Of a stretch of DNA of 64,000 nt, positions 1-7,613 are shown in pieces. A program made the position numbers and the translations under genes. Under the pieces are notes generated by a model. That model worked only from the letters and a program-made list of their open reading frames with translations. It made no database searches and was not told the origin of the DNA. This DNA comes from Lentzea guizhouensis. GTDB taxonomy: Bacteria; Actinomycetota; Actinomycetes; Mycobacteriales; Pseudonocardiaceae. The DNA is taken from assembly GCF_001701025.1 (NCBI RefSeq), contig NZ_CP016793.1, positions 1,054,001 through 1,118,000 on the forward strand. Reading direction: 5' to 3'. Each line of letters starts with the position of its first letter. Position 1 is the first letter of the stretch.

Positions 1-2
1 TC

Positions 3-395
3 CGCACCCGCCTCGGCCGCACCTCCCCCGAACCCTCAGCCGCCTGGCAAGACCTGGTGGGCGGCACCGACGACGCGGGCAACGTGTCAACCTCCTCCCG
101 CCAAGCCGCCCGCAACTGGGGCCGCTTCACCCGCAACTTCGTGGTCCAGGGCAGCGCAGCCGACTGGACCGCCGCCCTCCTGGGCGTCCTGCGCACCCGC
201 CTACCACCCGCCGCCGCCTTGGTGTTCTTCCAACACGACGAGGTCCTGGTGCACTGCCCGGCCGGCGACGTCGAGGAGGTGGTGGCGGCAATCGCGGAGG
301 CGGGCCAGGCGGCGACGCGGCTGCTGTTCGGGGAGACGCCGGTGAGGTTCCCGATGAACGCGGTGCCGGTGGAGTGCTACGCGGACGCGAAGTAG
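3..395 (+). CDS. C-terminal part of a DNA polymerase I-family protein (5' end outside window)
   Basis: The reading frame is open from base 3 to the TAG ending at 395, giving 130 residues with no start inside the window. The segment holds the C-terminal palm signatures of family A DNA polymerases: QGSAADW, and a catalytic-type HDEVLVH strand preceded by FFQ. Spacing and the short tail after HDE fit the actinobacterial bifunctional 3'-5' exonuclease/polymerase paralogue of PolA, which normally lacks the 5' nuclease domain. That distinction is inferred, because the N-terminal part is not visible. An internal GTG at 57 lies in the same frame and is not a real start. Confidence 0.8.
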   Translation, partial: RTRLGRTSPEPSAAWQDLVGGTDDAGNVSTSSRQAARNWGRFTRNFVVQGSAADWTAALLGVLRTRLPPAAALVFFQHDEVLVHCPAGDVEEVVAAIAEAGQAATRLLFGETPVRFPMNAVPVECYADAK

Positions 396-403
396 CCGGC
401 CCA

Positions 404-530
404 GGCCAAGTTCCTCGGCCGCGTTAGGTTTCTCGCCCGCGTCAGCTTTCCCGCCCGCGTCACGTTTCCGCCCGCGTCAGATTCCCCATCCGCGTCAGGT
501 TCCCCACCCGCACCAGGTTCCTCGCCCGGC
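404..530. repeat. Degenerate 17-18 bp tandem repeat
   Basis: About six consecutive copies of a unit resembling CCCGCGTCAGGTTCCC(C)A follow one another directly after the polA-like gene. Copies are imperfect: TCAGCTTTCC, TCACGTTTCC, TCAGATTCCC, TCAGGTTCCC, ACCAGGTTCC. Unit length drifts between 17 and 18 bp, so no frame is kept throughout. No known attachment or iteron family is recognised. Confidence 0.75.
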
Positions 531-1266
531 AGGGGTGTGGCTGCCGCGCTCCCACTCCACCCCGGCACGCGCGTGGCCATCGCACGCCCGCACGCATGCT
601 GCCGTCGCACGCACGTGGCCGTCGCACGCCTGTTTCGAAGCCCACCACTCTCGGCGATCCCTCTGCATGCCAAGCCATTCGCACCTTGGACACGGCTGCT
701 CCCTGCCGTCCGTGCAGCGACCGCTCACCTCCCATGCCGCATCCATCCACGCCCTCACCACAGCCATCCGCACCCGCCGAGTCACCTTCACCACGCCACG
801 CGCACCGGCAGGCCGTCCCCCACCACGCCGCGCGATCCGGCAGGCCGTCCCCACCACATCAACCGGGTCCGCCACGCCGCGCGCACCGCCCGACCGTCCC
901 CACCGCGTCCACCACGCCGGACGTGCCGCCGAGCCGCCCCTACCGCGTCCCTTTCGCCACGCGAGTGGTGCTCGTCCCCGCGTTTCCTCATCCGCAGGCG
1001 GTCGTGACCATGTGTTCGTGACATGCCTGATAGACGACCTCTGGGACACATCAGGACAACCTTCACCCGATCGAGTGGCGCCCGACCGCCTTCGCCGTCC
1101 CACACCTCGCGCATGCGCCCCGCCACTGCCTTCCCGCCACCCGGCCCTCGTCGACCCCGTCCACGCCTCGGCTCGTTCCGCCCTCTCCTCACATGTCCAA
1201 ACGAGACCTGCCCTCACCTGCGCCCTTCGTGACCGTTCGTCCGAATGGCCGCTTGCCCACATTCCG
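531..1266. other. Gene-free C-rich stretch
   Basis: No convincing gene is present over roughly 730 bp. Open frames exist on both strands, but they encode low-complexity Arg/Pro/His/Thr-rich products, have no ribosome binding sites and overlap one another, as expected from high GC. The plus strand is visibly richer in C than G. Imperfect direct repeats of the type GGCAGGCCGTCCCC-CACCAC occur near 809 and 851, with related CGTCCCCACC motifs up to about 950. The GH16 promoter must lie at its right edge. Confidence 0.6.
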
Positions 1267-1280
1267 TGAGAGCGCTCTCA
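1267..1280. promoter_or_regulatory. LacI-type operator of the GH16 glucanase gene
   Basis: TGAGAGCGCTCTCA is a perfect 14-bp palindrome whose last base is 38 nt upstream of the ATG. It resembles the CebR/CelR-class operators of actinomycetes (TGGGAGCGCTCCCA), which respond to cello-oligosaccharides. A near-identical site precedes the GH64 glucanase gene at 40130-40143. No LacI-family gene lies in the window, so the regulator is unidentified. Confidence 0.75.
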
Positions 1281-1318
1281 TAAATGGACTGCACCCGTGA
1301 CAAGGAGGTCACTCGCGC

Positions 1319-2701
1319 ATGAGGCAACGCCGTCGCATCTTCGCGGCCACGACAGCTCTTCTTGCCGCGGTACCCCTGGCGATCGTCGCCATGTCCGCCA
1401 ACGCTTCGATCCCAACCCCCGCGCCGGGATGGACGCAGGTGTGGGGTGACGACTTCAACGGGGCGAGCGGAACCCTGCCGTCCAGCTCCAACTGGATCTT
1501 CGACCTCGGCCACGGCTACCCCGGCGGACCTGCGAACTGGGGCACCGGGGAGATCCAGAACTATACGAACAGCACGAACAACATCAAGCTCGACGGTGCC
1601 GGCAACCTGCGCATCACCGCGCTCAAGGACTCCGCCGGCAACTGGACGTCGTCGCGCATCGAGACCCAGCGGTCGAACTTCAAGCCGGCGCCGGGCGGCA
1701 AGCTCGCGATCGAGGGCCGCATCCAGATGCCGAACGTCACCGGGCAGGCGGCGCTGGGCTACTGGCCGGCGTTCTGGGCGTTGGGTTCGCCGTTCCGCGG
1801 CAACTACTGGAACTGGCCGGGCATCGGTGAGTTCGACGTGATGGAGAACGTCAACGGCATCAACTCCGTCTGGGGAGTGCTGCACTGCGACGTCGCTCCC
1901 GGCGGTGCCTGCAACGAGTTCACCGGCATCGGCAACTCGCGGGTGTGCCCCGGCGCGTCCTGCCAGACGGCGTTCCACACGTACCGGTTCGAGTGGGACG
2001 ACGCCGAGAAGTCCTTCAAGTGGTTCGTGGACGGCCAGCACTACCACACCGTCACGCAGGCCCAGCTCGGTGCGGGCGTGTGGGACCGGATGACGTCGCA
2101 CGCCGGGTACTTCATCCTGCTGAACCTGGCGATGGGCGGTGCGTTCCCGAACGCGTTGAACAACAACCAGCCGACCCCTGTCGCGGCCACCCAGTCCGGG
2201 CACTCCATGGTCGTGGACTACGTGGCCGTCTACACGGCTGGCGGTTCGACGACGACTCCGCCGACGACCACGACGACGACCTCGAACCCCGGCGGTGGTG
2301 GTTCGGCGTACAACGAGCTCCAGGCGGAGAGCGCGTCCGAACGATCCGGCGGGTCGGTCTCACCGGCTGACGGCGGGTCGGCCGTGCACCAGATCGCGAA
2401 CGGTGGCTACCTGAAGTTCTCCGGCGTCAACTTCGGCTCCGGTCCGGCGCGGCAGTTCAACGCGCGTGTCGCGTCGGGTGCCGGGGGTGGCGTGAGCGGT
2501 CTGGTCGAGGTCCGGCTCGGGTCGCGCACGGCGGCGCCGGTCGGCAGCTTCGCGGTGGGCAACACCGGGGGCTGGGACGCGTGGAGAACCATCCCCGCGA
2601 ACATTTCGAACATCTCCGGGACGCACGACGTGTACGTGACGTTCACGAGCGGCCAACCGGCGGCTTACGTGAGCGTGAACTGGGTGAAGTTCGGCCTCTA
2701 G
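1319..2701 (+). CDS. Secreted GH16 endo-beta-1,3-glucanase with C-terminal CBM6
   Basis: The 460-residue protein is predicted to hydrolyse internal linkages of laminarin-type beta-1,3-glucans outside the cell. Residues 1-30 form a Sec signal peptide (MRQRRR, then an Ala/Leu-rich core and an ANA-type cleavage site). A GH16 jelly-roll follows (about 35-305) with the catalytic signature GEFDVMEN, matching ExDxxE with nucleophile and acid/base Glu. A Thr/Pro/Gly linker (TTTPPTTTTTT) then joins a CBM6-like beta-sandwich beginning near NELQAESAS and ending VNWVKFGL. The ATG has a strong AAGGAGG site at 1302-1308. Beta-1,3 rather than beta-1,4/1,3 specificity is inferred from the family and from the shared operator with the GH64 gene. 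Confidence 0.9.
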   Translation: MRQRRRIFAATTALLAAVPLAIVAMSANASIPTPAPGWTQVWGDDFNGASGTLPSSSNWIFDLGHGYPGGPANWGTGEIQNYTNSTNNIKLDGAGNLRITALKDSAGNWTSSRIETQRSNFKPAPGGKLAIEGRIQMPNVTGQAALGYWPAFWALGSPFRGNYWNWPGIGEFDVMENVNGINSVWGVLHCDVAPGGACNEFTGIGNSRVCPGASCQTAFHTYRFEWDDAEKSFKWFVDGQHYHTVTQAQLGAGVWDRMTSHAGYFILLNLAMGGAFPNALNNNQPTPVAATQSGHSMVVDYVAVYTAGGSTTTPPTTTTTTSNPGGGGSAYNELQAESASERSGGSVSPADGGSAVHQIANGGYLKFSGVNFGSGPARQFNARVASGAGGGVSGLVEVRLGSRTAAPVGSFAVGNTGGWDAWRTIPANISNISGTHDVYVTFTSGQPAAYVSVNWVKFGL

Positions 2702-2757
2702 CCCCCGTGTACGTCGGGGTGGTGCTCGTCCGCTAGAATCTCGTCCTGCAACACGAC

Positions 2758-2829
<72 letters not shown>

Positions 2830-2837
2830 CGGTCATC

Positions 2838-2870
2838 AGGCGCCGCGTTCTCCGGAACGCGGCGCCTTTT
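2838..2870 (+). terminator. Intrinsic terminator after tRNA-Val
   Basis: GGCGCCGCGTTC and GAACGCGGCGCC form a 12-bp perfect stem around TCCG, followed by TTTTGCTTT. It ends the tRNA transcript just before the AraC-type gene. Confidence 0.9.
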
Positions 2871-2884
2871 GCTTTGATTGACCC

Positions 2885-3523
2885 GTGTACGCGGAACGTC
2901 CGGCCCCTGCCGGCCTGGCCTGCCTGTGGACGCGCACGGTGTCGTCGGAGACCGTGCAGCGGGTGGTGCCCGACGGGTGCACGGATCTGATGTGGACACC
3001 CGCGACGGGCGCGCTGTTCGTCGCCGGCCCCGACACCCGCGCGCAGCTCGCTTCCGTTGCGCCCGGCACGTTGTACGGGGTGCGGCTGCCACCCGCGTTC
3101 CCCTCGGTGTTCGGGGTGCCGGCGTCGGAGGTGCGCGACCTGCGGGTGCCGCTGGCGGAGCTGGTGCCGTCGGCGCGGCTGACGTCGTTCTCGGAGATGG
3201 TGTCGTTCTGCGCCTCGCGGGTGGACGTGGACCCGTCCGTGGCCGCGACCGCCGCGCTGCTGCGGTCGTCCGACGTCCGGTCGGCCGCCTGGGACATCGG
3301 CCTGAGCGAACGGCAGCTGCGACGGCGGTGCCTGGACGCGTTCGGCTACCCGCCCAAAGTGCTGCAGCGGGTGCTGCGCTTCGACCACGCGATGCGCCTG
3401 GCGTGGGCCGGCCGGCCGTTCGCCTCGATCGCCGCCGACGCCGGCTATGCCGACCAGGCACACCTCTCCCGCGAGGTGCGCGCGTTGGCCGGCGTGCCGT
3501 TGGGTCAGCTGATCCGGCCGTAG
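2885..3523 (+). CDS. AraC-family transcriptional regulator
   Basis: The 212-residue protein has an N-terminal sensor half with the VPDGCTDLMW motif typical of DUF6597-type AraC regulators. The C-terminal half carries two helix-turn-helix motifs (about 130-210), with the conserved LSERQLRRRC and AADAGYADQAHLSREVRALAG segments. It is a predicted DNA-binding regulator; the ligand is unknown. The GTG start lies 14 nt after the tRNA-Val terminator, so its leader is short and its promoter probably lies within or very near the tRNA terminator. It converges on the prenyltransferase-like gene with a 19-bp overlap of 3' ends. Confidence 0.85.
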   Translation: MYAERPAPAGLACLWTRTVSSETVQRVVPDGCTDLMWTPATGALFVAGPDTRAQLASVAPGTLYGVRLPPAFPSVFGVPASEVRDLRVPLAELVPSARLTSFSEMVSFCASRVDVDPSVAATAALLRSSDVRSAAWDIGLSERQLRRRCLDAFGYPPKVLQRVLRFDHAMRLAWAGRPFASIAADAGYADQAHLSREVRALAGVPLGQLIRP

Positions 3524-4332
3524 TTGCGCAGCGTGAGCAACGCGTCCACCGTCGCGATCGACCGCCACTCGAACTCGACCACCGGCGTGAACGCGGGGAA
3601 GCCGAAGTTCCAGCCGCCGTCCTCCTGCTGCCCCGCCTGCAGCTCGTCGAGGTCCTGCTCGAGCTCGGTGTCGCTGAACCAGGCACGCGCCAGGCTGGCC
3701 GGCGTGGCCGCGAAGAAGTGCGGCGCCATGCCCTCGCCCACCTCGTAGCCCTCCGTGCTCGGCTTGAGCTGCCCGATCCGCGCCGCCGCCAGCTCGGCCC
3801 GCTCCCGGTCCGGCACCTCGTCCAGGAACATCACCGCGGCCCGCAGCTCGTACGGGTGCGTTTCCTCCAGCGCGTCGATCTGTTCCCAGCAGTACCCGGT
3901 GGCCTTCTCCAGCCACGGGTGGGCCACGTCCAGCGCGTGCAGAGCGGCTGCGATCTGAGCAGTCAGGAGCAGTCCGCCCTGGTCGTCGAGCGTGATCCAC
4001 GGCGCCACCGGGTGCCCCTTGGAGGTCGACATCCCGAACGGCACACTCCCGTCCGGGCAGGTCGCCGCCAGCCAGCCCAGCACCGACTCGGCCTGTTCCG
4101 GCGCGCTGACCTCGGCAAACATCTGCAACGCCCGCAACGCGTGCAACGGCTGGCTCGTCGGTCCCCGGTGGTCCGGCTCGAGCCCGTGCCCGTACCCGCC
4201 GTCGTCGTTGCGGTAGGCGAGCACAGCCCGCACCACGGCGTCACCGCTCCCGCCGTCGAAGGCGTGCTCGAACCAGCGTTGCTCCAGCGTGCGGGCGTTG
4301 TGCCAGATGAAGTTCCTCGCGCGTTCGATCAT
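3505..4332 (-). CDS. Prenyltransferase/squalene-oxidase-like alpha-alpha toroid protein
   Basis: The product (275 residues from ATG 4332; 292 if the upstream ATG at 4383 is used) contains repeats of the terpene cyclase/protein prenyltransferase toroid, including the QW-like motifs RNDDGGYGHGLEPD and QEDGGWNFGFP. It lacks the DxDD cyclase motif, so catalytic activity is doubtful; such proteins are common and uncharacterised in actinomycetes. I prefer 4332 because the extra 17 residues are basic and unlike the family start, although neither ATG has a strong ribosome binding site. The last 19 bp overlap the convergent AraC gene. Confidence 0.75.
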   Translation of the reverse strand: MIERARNFIWHNARTLEQRWFEHAFDGGSGDAVVRAVLAYRNDDGGYGHGLEPDHRGPTSQPLHALRALQMFAEVSAPEQAESVLGWLAATCPDGSVPFGMSTSKGHPVAPWITLDDQGGLLLTAQIAAALHALDVAHPWLEKATGYCWEQIDALEETHPYELRAAVMFLDEVPDRERAELAAARIGQLKPSTEGYEVGEGMAPHFFAATPASLARAWFSDTELEQDLDELQAGQQEDGGWNFGFPAFTPVVEFEWRSIATVDALLTLRNYGRIS

Positions 4333-4483
4333 GCTGTCGAACCTAGGCCGCCGGTCGTGCGCAGTCTTGGACGAAACGGCCATGTGACCAGGTCAGCTCA
4401 CTCGTTCGCCCGCCAGTGGAACCGGCGCTGTGCAAAAATCCTCCAACAGGGGTGTGTGGAAGTTCTGAGGGGAGCTGGCCGAG

Positions 4484-4897
4484 ATGCTGATGTTCGACGC
4501 GGTCACACCGTTCACCGCGATCGGAAAGGCCGTCGGCTCAGCCGCTGCGGCTGCGGGTGCTGCCGCCGGCGCGGCTGGTGCGGGCACGACGAGGTTCGCC
4601 GTCGACCCCGACCAGGCCCAGAAGATGATCGACGGTTTGGAAGCGGCCGCCAAGCAGCTGAAAGACCTCATGCGCGAGGCGGAGTTCCTCACGAGCACGG
4701 GTGCCCCCGGACCCGACCCCTTCAGCGGCTGGGCGACCATCCACATGCGCAAAGCCGCTGGTGAAGAGCCCGGTGGCTATGCGTGGGCCAACCAGAAGGC
4801 AGTGGAAGCCCTCGAAACGACGGTCGCGAACATCAAGAAGGCACTCGCGGAGTACCGCGGCACGGACGACGATGCGAAGACTGCGATGGGAAGGTAA
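4484..4897 (+). CDS. Small ESX-associated WXG100-like protein
   Basis: This 137-residue protein has an Ala/Gly-rich N-terminus (about 15-35) followed by a predicted two-helix region (DQAQKMIDGLEAAAKQLKD and AVEALETTVANIKKALAEYR), resembling the helical-hairpin substrates of type VII secretion. A clear WxG motif is not present, so the assignment rests on helical pattern and operon. GAGGGGAGC precedes the ATG. It opens a tight four-gene operon with a DUF3558 lipoprotein, a PPE-like protein and EspG; the next start lies 7 nt after its stop. Its likely role is as an exported partner or structural component acting at the cell surface. Confidence 0.65.
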   Translation: MLMFDAVTPFTAIGKAVGSAAAAAGAAAGAAGAGTTRFAVDPDQAQKMIDGLEAAAKQLKDLMREAEFLTSTGAPGPDPFSGWATIHMRKAAGEEPGGYAWANQKAVEALETTVANIKKALAEYRGTDDDAKTAMGR

Positions 4898-4904
4898 GTC
4901 CGCC

Positions 4905-5483
4905 TTGAAGCGCACCACTTTGTTGGCGACCTTGTTCGCGGCGACGGCTCTGGCCGGCTGTACGAGCATCAGCGGCGGTAACCCGACCACCGGCACCACG
5001 CAGCCGCCTGCCACAGAGACGAGCGACACGGGTTCGACCGGGTCCCCCGCCGCAGAGCTGGACCTCGGCAAGGCCAACGGCAACCCCTGCGACCTCCTGA
5101 CCGCCGCGCAGGTCACCGCTCTCGGCAACGTCAACGTCAAGACGAAGACGAGCTCCACCGGCCCGGTCTGCACCTGGGAAGGCAAGTCGCTCCTCGACGA
5201 CTCGACCTACGAGGTGCGGATCGCCGCGGACCAGACCTTCGAGAACCAGCTGGCGAACTCCCGCAGCGCCGCGGTGTTCAGTGAGAAGAACATCGACGGC
5301 ATCCGGACGTTCAGCCGGGACAGCACGGACGCTTCCCGCAGCTGCCTCACCATCATCGAGGCGGGTGCCAAGGGAACCGTCAGCGCGGCGGTCGACGTCG
5401 CAAGGAACAAACTGTCGACTCAGAAGCCGTGCACTGAGAGCGAGAAGCTCGCGGCAACAGTCATCGGAAATCTCAGGGGGTAG
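4905..5483 (+). CDS. DUF3558 lipoprotein
   Basis: Starting at TTG 4905 (ribosome binding site GGGAAGG at 4888-4894), the 192-residue product begins MKRTTLLATLF and has the lipobox LAGC, giving a lipid-anchored protein outside the membrane. After a Thr/Ser/Gly linker the DUF3558 fold follows, with the usual GNPCDLLT motif near its start, a second Cys in VCTW, and a late pair in SRSCLTI and KPCTESE. DUF3558 lipoproteins commonly neighbour ESX/PPE-type genes in Pseudonocardiales; their function is unknown. An upstream ATG at 4701 in this frame is embedded in the previous gene and would mask the lipobox, so it was rejected. Confidence 0.85.
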   Translation: MKRTTLLATLFAATALAGCTSISGGNPTTGTTQPPATETSDTGSTGSPAAELDLGKANGNPCDLLTAAQVTALGNVNVKTKTSSTGPVCTWEGKSLLDDSTYEVRIAADQTFENQLANSRSAAVFSEKNIDGIRTFSRDSTDASRSCLTIIEAGAKGTVSAAVDVARNKLSTQKPCTESEKLAATVIGNLRG

Positions 5484-5486
5484 AAC

Positions 5487-6805
5487 ATGGCTGGGGACGA
5501 GCCGAACATCGCAGGCTTCGCGATGCTCCCGTTCGCGGGTGGCGAGACCATTTACAACTGGTTCGAGAAGGGCGCCGGGCCGAGCCAGAGCACCGCTCAG
5601 GCCAGTGGCAGTTGGCGCACGCTCGCGAGCAGCCACAACGACATCGCCGAAATCATCAACAAGGCGGTGCGCGACTCGGGCGCGGCGTGGGAGGGCCAGG
5701 CCGGTGACGCTGCCCGCAGCACCACCTCGCCGCTCGCCACCTGGGCGGACATGACCGGCAAGTCGGCGCAGGACGCCGGCAAGACGGCCGACGGCGTCGG
5801 GGAGGCGTACGTCAACGCCAAGTACCAGATGCAGAAGCCGCCCGAGGTCCCCGACAAGCCGTTCCTCAACGACTGGGCCCCCTGGGACACCGACTACGAC
5901 AAGGCAGTCGAGAAGAACCAGCAGGTCAGCGAGCAGAACATCCGCGCGTTCAACCAGTACGCGGAGGCGGTGAACCAGAGCACGAACCAGATGCCGACGT
6001 TCATCTCGCCGGACGCGACCGACGCGAACATGCAGGAGCAGAACCGCAAGTCGATCGACAAGGTCGGCGAGTCCACCCAGCAGCCGCCGAGCAGCTCCAG
6101 CAACCAGCCTCCCGGCGGGGGCCTGCCGCCCATCGGCACGCCTCCCGGCATTGGTGGTCCCGGCGACGACACCGGCACCTCGGGCCTGAAGCCGCCGGGC
6201 ACCGGCGGCGACGACACCAACCCCTCGCAGCTCAACCCGAACGACCCGCGCAACCGGCCACCCGGTTTCGTGGACCCGAACGACCCCCGCAACCGGCCTC
6301 CCGGCTTCGACCCGACCATCCCGCCGGGCGGGCGGCTCGACCCCAACGACCCGCGCAACCGGCCCGGCGGGCCGAACGACCCGCGCAACCGGCCAGGTGG
6401 GCCCGGTGGACCCGGTGCCGGTCGGCCCGGCGGGGCGGTGGTGGCGGTGCCGGTGGCATGCGGCCGCCGGGTGCCGGTGGGATCGGTGGTGCTGCTGCGG
6501 CCGGGCTCGGCAAGGGGCCTGGTGGGATGGGTGGCATGGGTGCCGGTAGCGGCTTCGGTGGTGCGGCCGGTGTGGCCGGCGCCGAGCAAGGGCGTGGTGC
6601 CGGGGCCGGTGGCTTCGGGCCTGCCGGTGGTGCTGCCGGTGGGCGTGGTGCCGCTGGTGCTGCCGGTATGGGCGGCATGGGTGGTGCCGGTGGTCGCGGG
6701 CAGGGTGAGGAGGACAAGGAGCACAAGTCCGCGTCCTACCTGCAGGAGACCGAGGACATCTTCGGCGACGGAACGATGGTGGCGCCGCCCGTCATCGGCG
6801 GTTAA
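5487..6805 (+). CDS. PPE-like ESX substrate with Pro-rich repeats, apparent frameshift near 6432
   Basis: The frame from ATG 5487 gives an alpha-helical N-terminal half typical of PPE/WXG100-related proteins (SGAAWEGQAGDAARS, about 55-70). A Pro/Gly/Asn-rich tail follows with four NDPRNRP repeats (6238-6402). After the GGGG run at 6432-6435 the frame becomes unnatural Val/Arg-rich sequence. The +1 frame instead continues as Gly-rich repeats and ends SYLQETEDIFGDGTMVAPPV, a usual C-terminus for this family. Adding one G restores a 439-residue protein ending at 6805. The indel is either sequence error or slippage-prone natural variation. The gene sits 3 nt after the DUF3558 gene and 9 nt before espG. 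Confidence 0.8.
6238..6402 (+). repeat. In-gene NDPRNRP repeat array
   Basis: Four copies of a unit coding NDPRNRP(P)GF or NDPRNRPGG lie in the Pro-rich tail of the PPE-like gene. The DNA copies (AACGACCCGCGCAACCGGCC and variants) are nearly identical, so slippage here could change repeat number. Confidence 0.8.
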
Positions 6806-6814
6806 GGGGGAATT

Positions 6815-7594
6815 GTGCTGCGGAGCAGGGTCGCCATCCCTGTCGTCGCGCTCTACCAGGCGTGGCAGGTCGCGGGCCTGCCGCAGCTGCACAGGGCGTT
6901 GGTGACGCAGGTCGACTTCGACTCGGAGGCGCTCGAAGAGGGCGACCTCAGCGGGTTGGAGCGGTTGCAGCGGACGGCGTGGGCGCAGCTGGAGCAGACC
7001 GGGCTGGCGCGCGGCGGGGAGATCCACCCGGATCTCGCCGGCGCGCTGCGGCTCGTGGTCGACGCCGGCGTGGAGTACTGGGCGTTCTTCAGCCAGAAGG
7101 ACGGTCCTCAGCAGGCGGTTCTGGTCGTGTCGAACGGTCAGGACGCGCTGCGGATCGTGCTGACGCCGGACCAGTTGTTCGTGCTGGAGCCGGTGCGGGC
7201 GGACGAGGCGCCGCAGTCGCTGGTGGCCGCGCTGCCGCCGACGCCGGCCGGCAAGGGTGCTCCGATCACGGTGCCTGAGGACGCGCTGCGGCAGAAGCGG
7301 CAGCCGTCCTATGAGGACACCGGTTCGTTCATGCAGCAGAGCCGGCCGACGAGCTCGCCGAACGACCAGCTGGTCACGCAGCTCAAGACGATCATGTCGG
7401 AGCCGCGCACCGGTGGCGGGCAGCTGTACTCGGCCAAGCGCGACCACCTGGGGCGCAAGCAGCGGTGTGCCGCGCCGCTCACGTTCCTGGACACGCAGAG
7501 CGGCCGGTACGTGGCGACGAAGAGCGAGGGCTGGCTGCGGGTGCAGCCGGCCGACTTCGGCACGCTGGCCCGTCTCACCGCCACGATGCCGTAG
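6815..7594 (+). CDS. EspG-family ESX secretion-associated protein
   Basis: The 259-residue protein from GTG 6815 (purine-rich AAGGGGGAA just upstream) matches the EspG fold in length and layout: mixed alpha/beta, with an N-terminal VPVVALYQAW-like helix and a central VEYWAFFS strand, ending ADFGTLARLTATMP. EspG proteins are cytosolic chaperones that bind PE-PPE or PPE-like substrates and deliver them to the type VII secretion membrane complex. It directly follows the PPE-like gene, its presumed client. No EccB-E membrane component is in this window, so the secretion machine must be encoded elsewhere. Confidence 0.85.
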   Translation: MLRSRVAIPVVALYQAWQVAGLPQLHRALVTQVDFDSEALEEGDLSGLERLQRTAWAQLEQTGLARGGEIHPDLAGALRLVVDAGVEYWAFFSQKDGPQQAVLVVSNGQDALRIVLTPDQLFVLEPVRADEAPQSLVAALPPTPAGKGAPITVPEDALRQKRQPSYEDTGSFMQQSRPTSSPNDQLVTQLKTIMSEPRTGGGQLYSAKRDHLGRKQRCAAPLTFLDTQSGRYVATKSEGWLRVQPADFGTLARLTATMP

Positions 7595-7613
7595 CGGCGA
7601 GACGGGTCTCGGC

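Noticed and set aside
404..530. CRISPR array
   Set aside because: Units are 17-18 bp, contiguous without spacers and imperfect, and no cas gene is present.
535..1269. Overlapping open frames in the C-rich stretch
   Set aside because: They are low complexity, exist on both strands at once and have no initiation signal.
4701..4904. Upstream ATG for the DUF3558 lipoprotein
   Set aside because: It lies inside the previous gene and would put the lipobox far from the N-terminus; TTG 4905 has a good ribosome binding site.
6425..6460. Programmed ribosomal frameshifting in the PPE-like gene
   Set aside because: Only a GGGG run is seen, with no stimulatory structure and no A/U slippery heptamer. Similar breaks in unrelated genes of the window make sequence error more likely.
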